Shown here: positions 52,676 to 61,551 of the stretch, piece after piece | Position numbering within the stretch: position 1 is the stretch's first letter | How the letters are laid out: every line of letters begins with the position of its first letter | Origin: Pontibacter beigongshangensis | Lineage (GTDB): Bacteria; Bacteroidota; Bacteroidia; Cytophagales; Hymenobacteraceae | NCBI RefSeq assembly: GCF_014332515.1 | Contig: NZ_VFSD01000024.1 | Location: 1-64,000 of the forward strand | Length of the DNA stretch: 64,000 bases | Direction: 5' to 3' | Made by a program: the position numbers and the translations under genes | Notes under the pieces: generated by a model | Told to the model about the DNA's origin: nothing | What the model saw: only the letters and a program-made list of their open reading frames with translations | Databases searched by the model: none

Positions 52676-53149
52676 ATCACAAAGTAACAACAAAGCGGGA
52701 ACAGAAGTTTTGAGGCGAGGCACAAAATCTTCTGTGGCTTTCCATATCACTTCTGTGGCTTTCCATATCAACCGGGCTGCCCCTTCTCCGGATCTGACCA
52801 ATTAAGTCTGCAACTTTTTCTGAAGCGTATATAGGAACCTTACACTGCTGTTATTGAAAAAACTTTAAAATGTGGATAACTTTGTTAACATCCTATGTTT
52901 ATCCACTATTGTTTGTTAAAAGCGTGTTAACAAATACAACTTTTCTTAACATTTTTTTCATAGATATAGTTATGACCAGCCTTTTAGCGACCAGTTACGT
53001 TTAAAAAAAACCGTGTCCTCACCAGGCATTTTGCACCCTTCCCGGGCAGGGCCAGGAGGCATTTTGTAACCCATCATATTCCTAAAGGAGTATATACTAA
53101 GAGTATTCTCACAAAAAGATACTTACTACACCTCCTAACCAACGGAACT
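52676..53149. other. AT-rich divergent intergenic region
   Basis: 474 bp. It holds two tandem copies of GTGGCTTTCCATATCA (around 52735-52768), the inverted TTATCCAC pair below, and AT-rich text with TGTTAACA and TTAACA motifs. No gene. Confidence 0.5.
52871..52907. promoter_or_regulatory. inverted DnaA-box-like pair
   Basis: TGTGGATAA (52871-52879, an exact DnaA box on the minus strand) faces TTATCCACT (52899-52907, one mismatch) 19 bp away. TTGTTAACAT lies between, and the surroundings are AT-rich. This could be a DnaA-binding element or simply a hairpin. Confidence 0.35.
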
Positions 53150-53791
53150 ATGAGAAAGACACTAACCACTTTTGCGATATTACTTACCCTAGTTTTTGCA
53201 GCCCACGCCCAGCAAGAAGATTATGGCGGACCAACTGGCATGCAACAGAACCACAATATTTTTGGTGGCGTAAACACACACAACTCCGGCTTCGGCATTA
53301 AGGGGGGCTTAAACTTTTCGCAGGTAAGAGGCAGCGACAAAGACCTGCTCGGAAGTGTAAGTGGTCATACCAGCTTCCATGCCGGCGTTTTTGCGCAATT
53401 TGCGCTGTCAGAGATGTTCTCTATTCAGCCCGAAGTGCTGTATTCGCGCAGAGGCTACGAGCGCAACGACTCTACTTTCCGGTTCGACTATCTGAACGTA
53501 CCCATCCTGGCTGTTGTTAACGTAACAGACAACATCAGTTTTCATGCCGGCCCGCAGATCGGTATTTTGATGTCGGGAAAGGAAAGCGAACAAGAAATTG
53601 ACCTGGCGCCTTACAATACCTTCGACTATGGCGCGGCAGTAGGTGCCGAGGCCAGAATAAGCCGGTTCAGACTGGGCGCGCGCTACTACCTGGGCCTTAC
53701 TGACCTGCGCAAAGAAAACGATTTAGGCCAGAAAATTAACGAAGATATCAAGAACGGCGTTTTCCAGGTGTACCTGGGCATCGGCATTTAA
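53150..53791 (+). CDS. PorT-type outer membrane beta-barrel protein
   Basis: A 213-residue protein with a signal peptide (1-20, AAHAQ). The barrel domain (OMP_b-brl_2/PorT type) begins at FGIKGGLNFSQVRG (46-60) and continues with strands AGVFAQFALSEMFSIQPEVLYSRRGY, YLNVPILAVVNVTDN and ISRFRLGARYYLGLTDL (in parts), ending FQVYLGIGI. Such eight-stranded barrels are common in Bacteroidota and mostly uncharacterised. The YceI gene follows 22 bp downstream, so a shared transcript is likely. Confidence 0.85.
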   Translation: MRKTLTTFAILLTLVFAAHAQQEDYGGPTGMQQNHNIFGGVNTHNSGFGIKGGLNFSQVRGSDKDLLGSVSGHTSFHAGVFAQFALSEMFSIQPEVLYSRRGYERNDSTFRFDYLNVPILAVVNVTDNISFHAGPQIGILMSGKESEQEIDLAPYNTFDYGAAVGAEARISRFRLGARYYLGLTDLRKENDLGQKINEDIKNGVFQVYLGIGI

Positions 53792-53813
53792 GCGAATAAA
53801 CGTATTACTAACC

Positions 53814-54572
53814 ATGAGAGGCAAAAGCAGATGGGAAAAAGTCTACGGGCTTATGGCATGCATGCTCCTGGCGTTGCAGCTGGCGGCTTGCGACACAACC
53901 ATAAAAACGGACGACGCAGAGGTAGGTGAGCCCCTGCAAAGCGCCAGGCCCTTTGCCTCATCTGAGCCGATGATTATAGACACAGCCCAAAGCCAGGTTA
54001 CCTGGATCGGCTCCAAAATGACGGGCAGGCACAATGGCACTATCTGTATAGAAACCGGTGAGCTGCAGCTGCTACAGGGCAGGATCAGTGGTGGGCACAT
54101 TGTGATTGACCTTACCAAACTGGTCTGCACCGACAAAAATATTAATGCAGAAAGCAGCAAGAAACTGGCCACCCACCTGAAATCGGCCGACTTCTTTGAT
54201 GTAGAGAACCATCCTACAGCCACCTTCGAAATAGTGTCGGTGGCCCCATACGACAGCCTTTCCAGAAAAGAAGCGACACCACATACCCGGGCCAACTATA
54301 GCGAGCTTAAAATAAATAGTCCGACTCACACCATTACGGGCAACCTCACTATTAAGGGCACTGCCAGGAGCATCTCTTTTCCGGCAAAGGTTAGGCTGGA
54401 GAAGGACCAGCTGAGAGCCAAAGCAAATTTCAACATAGACCGCACCCAGTGGGGCCTGGTTTACCGCTCCGACGAATCGCTTGGTGACAAGACGATCTAC
54501 TCCAGCGTCAACATCGGCTTCGATATTGTTGCCAGGCCCGCATCCGACGACTCGCTAGCAGAATCGGAGTAG
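53814..54572 (+). CDS. YceI-family lipoprotein
   Basis: A 252-residue protein with lipobox LAAC at Cys26. From residue 55 it is a YceI lipocalin-like domain: IDTAQSQVTWIGSKMTGRHNG, LVCTDKNINAESSKKLATHLKSADFFDVENHPTATFEI (in parts), TGNLTIKGTARSISFPAKV and FNIDRTQWGLVY. YceI proteins bind isoprenoid or amphiphilic molecules. Lipid anchoring places it in an envelope membrane. Coupled with the barrel gene upstream. Confidence 0.9.
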   Translation: MRGKSRWEKVYGLMACMLLALQLAACDTTIKTDDAEVGEPLQSARPFASSEPMIIDTAQSQVTWIGSKMTGRHNGTICIETGELQLLQGRISGGHIVIDLTKLVCTDKNINAESSKKLATHLKSADFFDVENHPTATFEIVSVAPYDSLSRKEATPHTRANYSELKINSPTHTITGNLTIKGTARSISFPAKVRLEKDQLRAKANFNIDRTQWGLVYRSDESLGDKTIYSSVNIGFDIVARPASDDSLAESE

Positions 54573-54611
54573 CGGCAGCAGCACCTGCTCCTTCTCAGGA
54601 CCGACTAACAA

Positions 54612-54643
54612 GAAACGGCTGCCCTTTGCAAGGCAGCCGTTTC
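54612..54643. terminator. bidirectional terminator
   Basis: GAAACGGCTGCC and GGCAGCCGTTTC form a 12-bp stem around CTTTGCAA, between convergent YceI and DJ-1 genes. Confidence 0.8.
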
Positions 54644-54667
54644 ACTTCGTCACAATACTACATGAGC

Positions 54668-55222
54668 TTAGCGCTCATGTTTCCCCTCGGCAAATTCTTC
54701 GATTATCTTCTTATTAAAGGCCGGAATATCGTTCGGGTTCCGACTCGTCACGATACCTTTGTCTACTACTACCTCCTGGTCTACCCATTCTGCACCGGCA
54801 TTTTTCAGGTCGGTTTGCAGGCTTGGGTAACTTGTCATTTTCAGCCCTTTTACCTTACCCGTCTCGATCAGGGTCCAGGGGCCGTGGCAGATGGCGGCCA
54901 CTGGTTTTCCGCTTGTCAGGAACTTGTCTACAAACGCAACGGCCTCCTTGTTTCCGCGCAGGTGGTCCGGGTTCATCACGCCGCCTGGCAGCAGCAAACC
55001 GTCGTAATCCTCTGCCCTGGCCTCCTTTATCTTTTTGTCTACTCTAAACTTATCGCCCCAGTCGGTGTGCTTCCAGGCTTTTACTTCCCCATCCTGTGGC
55101 GAAATGATGTGCGTTTCGGCGCCCGCACCTTCTAAGGCTTTCTGCGGATCGGTCAGTTCTACCTGCTCAAATCCATTATCTACTAATATCGCTATCTTTT
55201 TTCCAGCCAGTTGTGTAGCCAT
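54668..55222 (-). CDS. DJ-1/PfpI family protein (YhbO-like)
   Basis: A 184-residue single-domain DJ-1/PfpI protein. The nucleophile elbow is AAICHGPW with Cys112-His113; Glu19 (GFEQVEL) is the usual acidic partner. LLPGG (77-81) and the conserved C-terminal VTSRNPNDIPAFNKKIIEEF (in parts) match the YhbO/Hsp31-like deglycase or general stress group. Suggested role: protection from reactive carbonyls. The biochemical activity of this group is debated. Confidence 0.9.
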   Translation of the reverse strand: MATQLAGKKIAILVDNGFEQVELTDPQKALEGAGAETHIISPQDGEVKAWKHTDWGDKFRVDKKIKEARAEDYDGLLLPGGVMNPDHLRGNKEAVAFVDKFLTSGKPVAAICHGPWTLIETGKVKGLKMTSYPSLQTDLKNAGAEWVDQEVVVDKGIVTSRNPNDIPAFNKKIIEEFAEGKHER

Positions 55223-55987
55223 CTTTTATTTTATTTTTAAGGTTAAACATCAAAAGCAAGAGAATACAGGTTTCCAGTCACAGTACGCAGGACTTTTATT
55301 GGTTCAGGCACCTATATTACTACTGGTGCTCCTGCCCTCTGCGATAATTTAATGCAACGCTGTTTTCTTTTGTAGCTCTTTATAAACGAGAGGAATTCTT
55401 ATTTGTTGAAAAAAGACTGCCTGGTAAAGGGAGAGGCATATTTCGCCTACATAAGGAGCGCATTCCTTAACATCAGCCTGAATTATTTGAATGAATTTGC
55501 CCCTCCGGAGCCTCTGCTGCTGCTTAATAAGAAGTTTGATGATAGACATTATGGAAGAGTCTTTATTCAGCGCCCCTTATCCTCAGGATTTCCGGGATCG
55601 TGCGGAACATAGTCGCTGGGTGTAGTCTCCGGCGAACCTCACTGCCAGAGCAGCGAAAAAAGCCGCAATACCAAATACAAGTGGTGAAATTGGCTGCTGC
55701 GAAGCAAAGGCAGGCGGGTTGAGCGTGAAGAGTTGATAACTTTTAAAACCTGCTTTGCCCGTTCATTTCCGAACCTGCTCATCTTTTTACCTCAAAGGTC
55801 TCGGATCTGAATCCGCACTGTACCGGAACACCCATTTCCCGGCTTGCATAATATTATCCACTTACACTGTTTGGAATTAGTCTAAATAACTTTAAATTTG
55901 GGCACAATATCATGCGCATCTGTACATATTGCAACCGATTCTTTAAGAACGCAAACCTATACCTATACCTCCTTAGTAAAACTGTGT
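55223..55987. other. intergenic region
   Basis: 765 bp with one reverse dispersed repeat (55480-55524). Short open frames exist but overlap the repeat. One TTATCCACT (about 55855) is present. No gene. Confidence 0.5.
55480..55524 (-). repeat. dispersed repeat copy
   Basis: GAATTATTTGAATGAATTTG, CCCCTCCGGAGCC, TCTGCTGCTGC. Confidence 0.65.
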
Positions 55988-57292
55988 ATGAAAAAGAAAC
56001 CTCTCTGGCGAAAACTAATTAACGACCTGCATCTGTGGCTGGGCATAGGTAGCGGCCTGGTGCTTTTTGTGGTGTGCCTGAGCGGCACCATCTACACCTT
56101 CCATACCGAGGTGGAGGAGCTGCTGGAGCCCGACAAATACAGTGTTGCCGTGCCCGCCAATGCTGTACCTATTGCTCCGGATGTGCTCATCGCCAGCCTG
56201 GAGCAGGAGCTGAAGGGCAAGGTTATATCGCTGGAGATTCCGCAGGATCCTGAGAAGCCGTATCGTGCCAGCGTGGCTGCTGCAACCGAAGGCGGCGGAG
56301 AAGGCAGGAAAAAGGAGGCAGGCGCTACAGCTAAAGGAGAACAGCACGGCAAACACGCCGAGGGCGCAGTCGCCGGCAAGGGAGGCAAAGCAGAGGCCAA
56401 AGGCCCTCCTGGCGGTGGCCGTGGCAAAACCTACCTGGTAGACCAGTATACTGGTGCGGTAAAAGGAACGCCGGAAGGCCCGGCCACGGAGTTTTTTAAA
56501 TCGATGATGAAGCTGCACCGCTGGCTGCTCGTAGAAGCAGAGCCGGGCGCTATTAACCCGGGCAAAGTGATTGTGGGCACCTCCACCATCATCTTCACCT
56601 TTCTGCTGCTGTCGGGGCTGGTGCTGTGGTTCCCGGTAAAACTGAAGAACTGGAAGCAGGGCCTTAAAGTAAAAGCCAGCGGCAACTGGAAACGCACCAA
56701 CCACGACCTGCACAACACGCTTGGCTTCTATTCTTTTCTGCTGCTGCTGGTTATGTCGCTTACTGGGCTATGCTGGTCGTTTGAGTGGTACAAAGATGGC
56801 CTGGGTGCCGTGCTTGGCGAGGAGATCTTTAAAGGCCGCCGCGAGAAGCCGCTGCCATCGGACCCTGCCACGGCCACGGCCAGCCGGCCCACTGTAGCCG
56901 ATTACGTGCAGCAGGCTAACCTGCTGCTGCCTTACGAGGGCAACCTGCGCGTGGCACTACCTGCCGACTCGGCTGGCTCTGTGGTGGTAACTAAAAACAA
57001 GGCCGGCTTTTTTGCCCTCGCCGCCTCCGACAAGGTGCAGCTGAACCAGTACACCAACGAACCGCTAAAAGTAGAGAAGTTCTCCGACAAAGCCTTTAAC
57101 GCACAGGTGGCCAGCCTGATAAAGCCGCTGCACGTGGGCGACATTTTCGGCACCTTCTCCAAAATCCTGTACTTTATTGCCTGCCTGGTAGCCACCTCAC
57201 TCCCGGTAACCGGCACCATTATCTGGATCAATAAGCTTAGGAAAAAATCCGGGAAGAAAAGCGCGCCAAAAAGCAGAAGCATGGCGGCGTAG
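55988..57292 (+). CDS. PepSY-associated transmembrane protein
   Basis: A 434-residue inner membrane protein of the PepSY_TM family. It has helix 1 at about 12-36 (LHLWLGIGSGLVLFVVCLSGTIYTF, in parts), a periplasmic PepSY region, helices at about 197-217 and 243-263 and a final one near 390. Family members are linked to siderophore and iron uptake and may act as ferric reductases; conserved His in LHLW and KLHRWLL could ligate haem. A low-complexity insert rich in Gly, Lys, Glu and Ala (97-147) is unusual. Start 55988 is chosen (MKKKPLWRKL), 30 codons after an earlier in-frame ATG. Confidence 0.88.
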   Translation: MKKKPLWRKLINDLHLWLGIGSGLVLFVVCLSGTIYTFHTEVEELLEPDKYSVAVPANAVPIAPDVLIASLEQELKGKVISLEIPQDPEKPYRASVAAATEGGGEGRKKEAGATAKGEQHGKHAEGAVAGKGGKAEAKGPPGGGRGKTYLVDQYTGAVKGTPEGPATEFFKSMMKLHRWLLVEAEPGAINPGKVIVGTSTIIFTFLLLSGLVLWFPVKLKNWKQGLKVKASGNWKRTNHDLHNTLGFYSFLLLLVMSLTGLCWSFEWYKDGLGAVLGEEIFKGRREKPLPSDPATATASRPTVADYVQQANLLLPYEGNLRVALPADSAGSVVVTKNKAGFFALAASDKVQLNQYTNEPLKVEKFSDKAFNAQVASLIKPLHVGDIFGTFSKILYFIACLVATSLPVTGTIIWINKLRKKSGKKSAPKSRSMAA

Positions 57293-57321
57293 CACTGCGC
57301 CAACTAAATAACTGATGGTAC

Positions 57322-57371
57322 GCAGCAGGAGCAGCAGAGCTCCTGGAGGGGTATTTTCATTAGAATAATTT
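57322..57371 (+). repeat. dispersed repeat copy
   Basis: CGCAGCAGGAGCAGCAGAGC, TCCTGGAGGGGTA, TTTTCATTAGAATAATTT; 30 bp after the PepSY stop. Confidence 0.7.
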
Positions 57372-57389
57372 GTTTTAGAACAAACCTCG

Positions 57390-57430
57390 CAGCGTGCGCA
57401 GCTCCGGAGGGGCTTTTTCATTCAAAACAT
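57390..57430 (+). repeat. partial dispersed repeat
   Basis: GCAGCGTGCGCAGCTCCGG, AGGGGCTTTTTCATTC, then it diverges (AAAACATTTC). Confidence 0.55.
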
Positions 57431-57435
57431 TTCAG

Positions 57436-57473
57436 CGGCAGCTTACGATTTCTTTGTAAGCTGCCGTTTTTTT
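57436..57473 (+). terminator. rho-independent terminator
   Basis: CGGCAGCTTAC with GTAAGCTGCCG around GATTTCTTT, followed by seven T. Confidence 0.9.
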
Positions 57474-57605
57474 GTGCGCATTATAGCCAAACGGCCAGTT
57501 TCGCAAGGCGGATTATCTACTTATGTAATAGCTGCAACATTTGGAGATTTTCCGTAAATTAGGTTGCCCACATATCATTTCTAAACCCGGCACCGTTTCT
57601 ATCTT

Positions 57606-58106
57606 ATGATCAAGTTAAGACACCTGGCTTTTGCCTTTGCCCTCTCAGTGGCGGCAGCCTTGCCAACACTGGCGCAGGATGTGAAGGTGATAAAGTACGA
57701 AGACCTCGAGAAGCTGCGCCAGCTCCCCCACGACACGCTTTATGTCGTTAACTTCTGGGCTACCTGGTGCGGCCCCTGCATAAAAGAGCTCCATTACTTT
57801 GAGGCAGCCAACCGGCAGTACAAAAACCAGCCGGTAAAAGTGATCCTGGTGAGCATGGATGCCGTGCAGGACCTGGAGAAGCGCGTAAACACCTTCGCCA
57901 AAAAGCGCAAGCTACAGTCGGAGCTGCTGCTGCTCGACGAGCCGGACGGCAATACGTTTATTGACAAGGTGGACCCGAAGTGGACTGGCGCGATTCCGGC
58001 CACCATCCTGTTCAACAACAAGCGCAACACCTACTACTTCCTGGAAGGGGAAATGAAGCAGGAGCAGCTGCAGCAACTAATACAGGAATATAAACCAAAA
58101 CCATAA
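57606..58106 (+). CDS. TlpA-like thioredoxin-fold protein
   Basis: A 166-residue periplasmic protein with a signal peptide (1-23) and thioredoxin motif WCGPC at Cys55/Cys58 in VVNFWATWCGPCIKE. The later IPATILFNN block carries the cis-Pro. It is probably a reductant for periplasmic disulfides or cytochrome maturation. It ends five bases before the next redoxin gene starts, so the pair forms an operon. Confidence 0.9.
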   Translation: MIKLRHLAFAFALSVAAALPTLAQDVKVIKYEDLEKLRQLPHDTLYVVNFWATWCGPCIKELHYFEAANRQYKNQPVKVILVSMDAVQDLEKRVNTFAKKRKLQSELLLLDEPDGNTFIDKVDPKWTGAIPATILFNNKRNTYYFLEGEMKQEQLQQLIQEYKPKP

Positions 58107-58111
58107 CGTCT

Positions 58112-58744
58112 ATGAAAAGAGTCAGAATACCGTTTGCTTATGCCATGTGCCTGCTTTTGGTGGGCCTCCTGCTCGCTGCCATTCCTGCTGCCGACCCTGG
58201 CTACCAGGTTGGCGACACTGCCCGGGACTTCAAACTGAAAAACGTAGACGGCAAGATGGTTTCGATGGCCGACTACAAAGACGCCAAAGGCTTTATCGTG
58301 ACCTTTACCTGCAACACCTGCCCCTACTCCGTGGCCTACGAAGACCGCCTGATCGAGCTCCACAACAAGTTTGCTCCCAAAGGCTATCCGCTCATAGCCA
58401 TTAACCCCAACGACTCCAAGGCCTCGCCGAAAGACTCTTTCGCCGATATGCAGAAACGTGCCAAAGAAAAGAAATTCCCGTTCCCCTACCTGCAGGACGA
58501 GACACAGGACATCACCAGAGCCTACGGCGCCTCCCGCACCCCGCACATTTATGTGGTGCAGAAGCAGCAGGACGGTACCTACAAAGTAGCCTATATCGGA
58601 GCCGTAGACGACAACTCACGTGAGCCGGACAAAGTACAGAAGAAATATGCCGAAGAGGCCATAGAGGCCTTAGTGGCAGGCAAAAATATCAGCCAGCCCA
58701 ACACAAAGGCCATAGGCTGCACCATTAAATGGCGCGAAGCTTAG
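58112..58744 (+). CDS. thioredoxin-family (redoxin/AhpC-TSA) exported protein
   Basis: A 210-residue protein with an N-terminal hydrophobic segment (signal or anchor) and a redoxin domain: GDTARDFKLKNVDGK, CxxC as CNTCPYS (Cys67/Cys70), and ASRTPHIYVVQ with the cis-Pro. The CNTC active site with a following PYS is found in a Bacteroidota redoxin group related to AhpC/TSA. It is likely a partner of the TlpA-like protein encoded just upstream. A hairpin terminator follows. Confidence 0.9.
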   Translation: MKRVRIPFAYAMCLLLVGLLLAAIPAADPGYQVGDTARDFKLKNVDGKMVSMADYKDAKGFIVTFTCNTCPYSVAYEDRLIELHNKFAPKGYPLIAINPNDSKASPKDSFADMQKRAKEKKFPFPYLQDETQDITRAYGASRTPHIYVVQKQQDGTYKVAYIGAVDDNSREPDKVQKKYAEEAIEALVAGKNISQPNTKAIGCTIKWREA

Positions 58745-58767
58745 TTTTAGGACACAAGTATCAGGAT

Positions 58768-58814
58768 ACAGGGCACAAGATTTTTCAGAAGTCTTGTGCC
58801 CTGTGCCTTTTTAT
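58768..58814 (+). terminator. terminator of the thioredoxin pair
   Basis: ACAGGGCACAAGA and TCTTGTGCCCTGT form a 13-bp stem; GCCTTTTTA follows. It overlaps the end of the convergent gene by four bases. Confidence 0.85.
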
Positions 58815-59185
58815 GTCTCCCGTTTATCTGCTGGTAGTGGCAGCTCCGTAGGCTTTAGGGCAAAGGCTGCTTTTTGGGTGGGCGATAGGTGCTGCATGTG
58901 TTTCATGCCGGCAATACGAGCCTCTACCTCAAATTTGTTATTGTAGTACCCCACCCGCAACGACTCCACCAGGTACAGCCACAGAAAGCGCAGGTACCCA
59001 TGCTGCCGGAACTGCTCCACGTGGCACAGCTCATGCGCCACCCAGCCTTCGTCCTTCAGAAAAATCTCTTTGCTCACACCACTCAGGTGCACCGTTTTGC
59101 CGAGCACCATGGCCACGTTCCTGCTCTTCAGCACCAGCCGGGCTATACGGGCAAACGGTGAGTTCTCCATCACTTTTATTTCCAT
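58811..59185 (-). CDS. small metallopeptidase-like protein (DUF4157 type)
   Basis: A 124-residue protein with the zinc-peptidase motif HELCHVEQF (about 51-59) in a context like DUF4157 (DEGWVAHELCHVEQFRQHG). It is compact, without signal peptide. The C-terminal part (YYNNKFEVEARIAG) includes a Glu in a helix that could be the third ligand. It is predicted to be a minimal gluzincin-type protein; activity is unproven. Confidence 0.7.
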   Translation of the reverse strand: MEIKVMENSPFARIARLVLKSRNVAMVLGKTVHLSGVSKEIFLKDEGWVAHELCHVEQFRQHGYLRFLWLYLVESLRVGYYNNKFEVEARIAGMKHMQHLSPTQKAAFALKPTELPLPADKRET

Positions 59186-59475
59186 ACACACTTTCTATAA
59201 AAGGTTATAAACTGCCTTTTCTTGGGGCCCGTATTCATCTCCCGGTATTTATCGATTTGTTAAATATGCCAGCCTGAAAAAGCCCTATCTCCCACAAAAT
59301 CGCTTTTAAGTTTGGAACTTCTAAATTTGAGACCTATTTTCACAGCCTGTAAAGATGCGATAACATCAAAAACGTTATAAGCTGGCCTGAATTTATAGCT
59401 ACTCCGGGCCTGCTTACTGTAAGAAACTGGTGAACCTGTTAGCCCGAAACCAGGCAGGGAACAAGCTAAACCCAC

Positions 59476-60078
59476 ATGATAAAAAGTATTGTACTGAGCA
59501 TACTGGCCATCGCCTCGCTCACACTTTCGTACTTCTACGAAATATCACAGGGAGCCAGCGAACCTGCACCTGCCGTATCCGAAGCTGCCGCTTTCCTGCT
59601 CCCTCCGCCTTACGAGCCAGCTCCTGCCGTACCCGAAGCGCCATCTCCAAAAGACTCTCTTTTTTACGAACAATACTCTAAAAAGCTGGGCATGCGCCTC
59701 GACTACAGCGAAGACAAGGAACTGCTCAAAACCGTTACAAAATGGATCGGCACGCCTTACCGCTACGGTAGCAGCAGCAGAAGAGGGACCGATTGCTCCG
59801 GCTTCGTAACCAGCATTTACCGCGAGGTGTATGGCATAGACCTTAGCCGCAGCTCCCACTCCATGTTCGGAGATGTGGAGCGCATCAGAAAAGACAGCAT
59901 CCAGACCGGCGACCTGGTTTTCTTCCGCCGGGGCCCTCAGCAACCCATTTACCACGTAGGCATTTACCTGAAGGGAAATAAATTTATACACGCCGCCACC
60001 AACGGGGGCGTTATGATCAGCTCGCTCAAAGAGCCCTATTACCGCAACCATTACTTTGCCGCCGGCCGCGTAAATTAG
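59476..60078 (+). CDS. NlpC/P60 family cell-wall peptidase
   Basis: A 200-residue C40 peptidase. It has a hydrophobic N-terminal segment (3-19), a Pro/Ala linker (28-58) and the catalytic domain: Cys107 in GTDCSGFV, His160 in YHVGIYL, and His172 in FIHAA. These form the Cys-His-His triad of NlpC/P60. It probably cleaves D-Glu-diaminopimelate bonds in peptidoglycan stem peptides. Length is normal for a single-domain member. Confidence 0.92.
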   Translation: MIKSIVLSILAIASLTLSYFYEISQGASEPAPAVSEAAAFLLPPPYEPAPAVPEAPSPKDSLFYEQYSKKLGMRLDYSEDKELLKTVTKWIGTPYRYGSSSRRGTDCSGFVTSIYREVYGIDLSRSSHSMFGDVERIRKDSIQTGDLVFFRRGPQQPIYHVGIYLKGNKFIHAATNGGVMISSLKEPYYRNHYFAAGRVN

Positions 60079-60492
60079 GGCTTCGCCGAATTAAAAATCA
60101 GAAATTATCCTGGCGCAAGTGTTTTTGCTCCTGCATACAATTCTACAGCCTCTGGCTGATTTGAAACTCCTACGCAGCCTCCTAGGTCTTCTTACAATAA
60201 AGTTGGAGGAGCATTACTCCCGACACCTCTGTAGTTTATTTCAGGGAGCCCCGCTGCACTTGCCACAGCGGGGCTCCCTGTTGCGCCGGGGCCCGAACAT
60301 TTTCGGGGGGAGCCAGTATAGATAAGGGAGCAGCAAAGGCATGAGAATAGCCGCACAAAGGCAGCCCGTTTAAAAGCACGCAAAACTTCCTGCAACTGAG
60401 CCAGCTGACTATTTTCTTGTTCATCATATATGCCTACTTTTGATATTGAAATAGTAACCACACCCCTTAAGCATTAGCACGTACAATACAAA
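60079..60492. other. intergenic region with strong hairpin
   Basis: 414 bp; the only clear structure is the hairpin at 60242-60280. Confidence 0.5.
60242..60280. terminator. 15-bp perfect hairpin
   Basis: CAGGGAGCCCCGCTG and CAGCGGGGCTCCCTG flank CACTTGCCA. No T-run follows in either direction, so a terminator role is uncertain. Confidence 0.55.
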
Positions 60493-61044
60493 ATGGAGAA
60501 TCAGCAACAAGAAGGTAAAAAAGTAGCACAAAGCCCTATTTTTAAAAATATACTGAAAAAGGCTGAACAGTTTTTACAGCACCCGATGCAGGTGACCAAG
60601 CTTCTGGCCGACAGCCTGAAGAAAGCCGCCACCAAGAAGAACATAGGCACGCTGGCCACGGAGGCCTGGGAGAACCTGCAGGTGCTCTCACGCATGATCA
60701 AAGCCGCCATGGCAGGCGAGTACAAAGGCATTCCGACCTCCACGCTGGTAGGTGGCATAGCTGTTTTTATTTATTTCCTGACGCCGATAGACCTTATACC
60801 CGATGTGATTCCGGTAATCGGCCTGCTCGACGATGCCACGCTGCTGGCCTGGTTTATGACAAGCATTAAATCGGAGCTGGACCGCTTTAACGAATGGGAA
60901 GCCACTAAACCTGCTCCGGCACAGGAACAGTTGGCGGCCGCCACTGCCAGCCTGGAGCATAACGCCGACAGCTCGTTCGGCACCCCGAAGTACAGCGACC
61001 AGCCTGCCGGCACAGTGCAGGTAGATGACAAAAAAGATTATTAA
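60493..61044 (+). CDS. YkvA-type DUF1232 membrane protein
   Basis: A 183-residue protein with the DUF1232 core: STLVGGIAVFIYFLTPIDLIPDVIPVIGLLDDATLLAW (about 78-118, quoted in parts), a hydrophobic helix with the PxDLIPD motif. The N-terminal region is helical and charged; the C-terminal tail is disordered. The family is found across bacteria and is often small and membrane-attached. Function unknown. It is followed 18 bp later by a small hydrophilic protein gene. Confidence 0.88.
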   Translation: MENQQQEGKKVAQSPIFKNILKKAEQFLQHPMQVTKLLADSLKKAATKKNIGTLATEAWENLQVLSRMIKAAMAGEYKGIPTSTLVGGIAVFIYFLTPIDLIPDVIPVIGLLDDATLLAWFMTSIKSELDRFNEWEATKPAPAQEQLAAATASLEHNADSSFGTPKYSDQPAGTVQVDDKKDY

Positions 61045-61062
61045 CGTAGACCAAACACGCTT

Positions 61063-61305
61063 ATGGATGCAAACAAGAAAGCCAGACCGCATGAAAAAGG
61101 CTCCATGAAGAAGGATAAACAAACCGGGGAGCAGAAAGCTGAAGAAGAAACAATTCCACACCACACATCGCAAGGGCACTCTACCGGCGCCAAAGGCTCA
61201 GCCACCAACAGCGCTGAGCCTACACTCCGCTCCGCCACCACCGACAGTTCGCGTGTTCCCAAAAACAGCAACGACGACCTGCCCGAAGGTGGCAACATAA
61301 GATAA
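61063..61305 (+). CDS. small hydrophilic disordered protein
   Basis: An 80-residue Lys/Glu/Ser/Thr-rich protein with no hydrophobic core and a C-terminal GGNIR. It follows the DUF1232 gene by 18 bp and ends before a strong terminator, so it is probably expressed with it. Stress-type hydrophilic proteins have this look, but no family is recognised. Confidence 0.55.
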   Translation: MDANKKARPHEKGSMKKDKQTGEQKAEEETIPHHTSQGHSTGAKGSATNSAEPTLRSATTDSSRVPKNSNDDLPEGGNIR

Positions 61306-61320
61306 ATTATCTCTTTTCAG

Positions 61321-61351
61321 CAGGAAAGGCTGCCTACGGCAGCCTTTCCTG
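61321..61351 (+). terminator. terminator of the DUF1232 pair
   Basis: CAGGAAAGGCTGCC-TAC-GGCAGCCTTTCCTG, a 14-bp perfect stem, then CATTTGC. Confidence 0.75.
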
Positions 61352-61551
61352 CATTTGCTCCTTTCTTCTGAAAACACCCCTTATTAAAGCCAGATTCAGC
61401 TATAATAAATTATTGCTAGGCTAAAATATAGTACAATTCAAATACAGATAAATACATTTTTCTGGATAAAAGCGTTGGTAATGATGGCGTTTTAAGAAAA
61501 TATTTATTTATATTTGGCTTACTGTTTTTGGACTTTAACTTTTTAGCCATC

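Noticed and set aside
55349..55549. Small minus-strand reading frame
   Set aside because: It runs through a dispersed repeat and has no family features.
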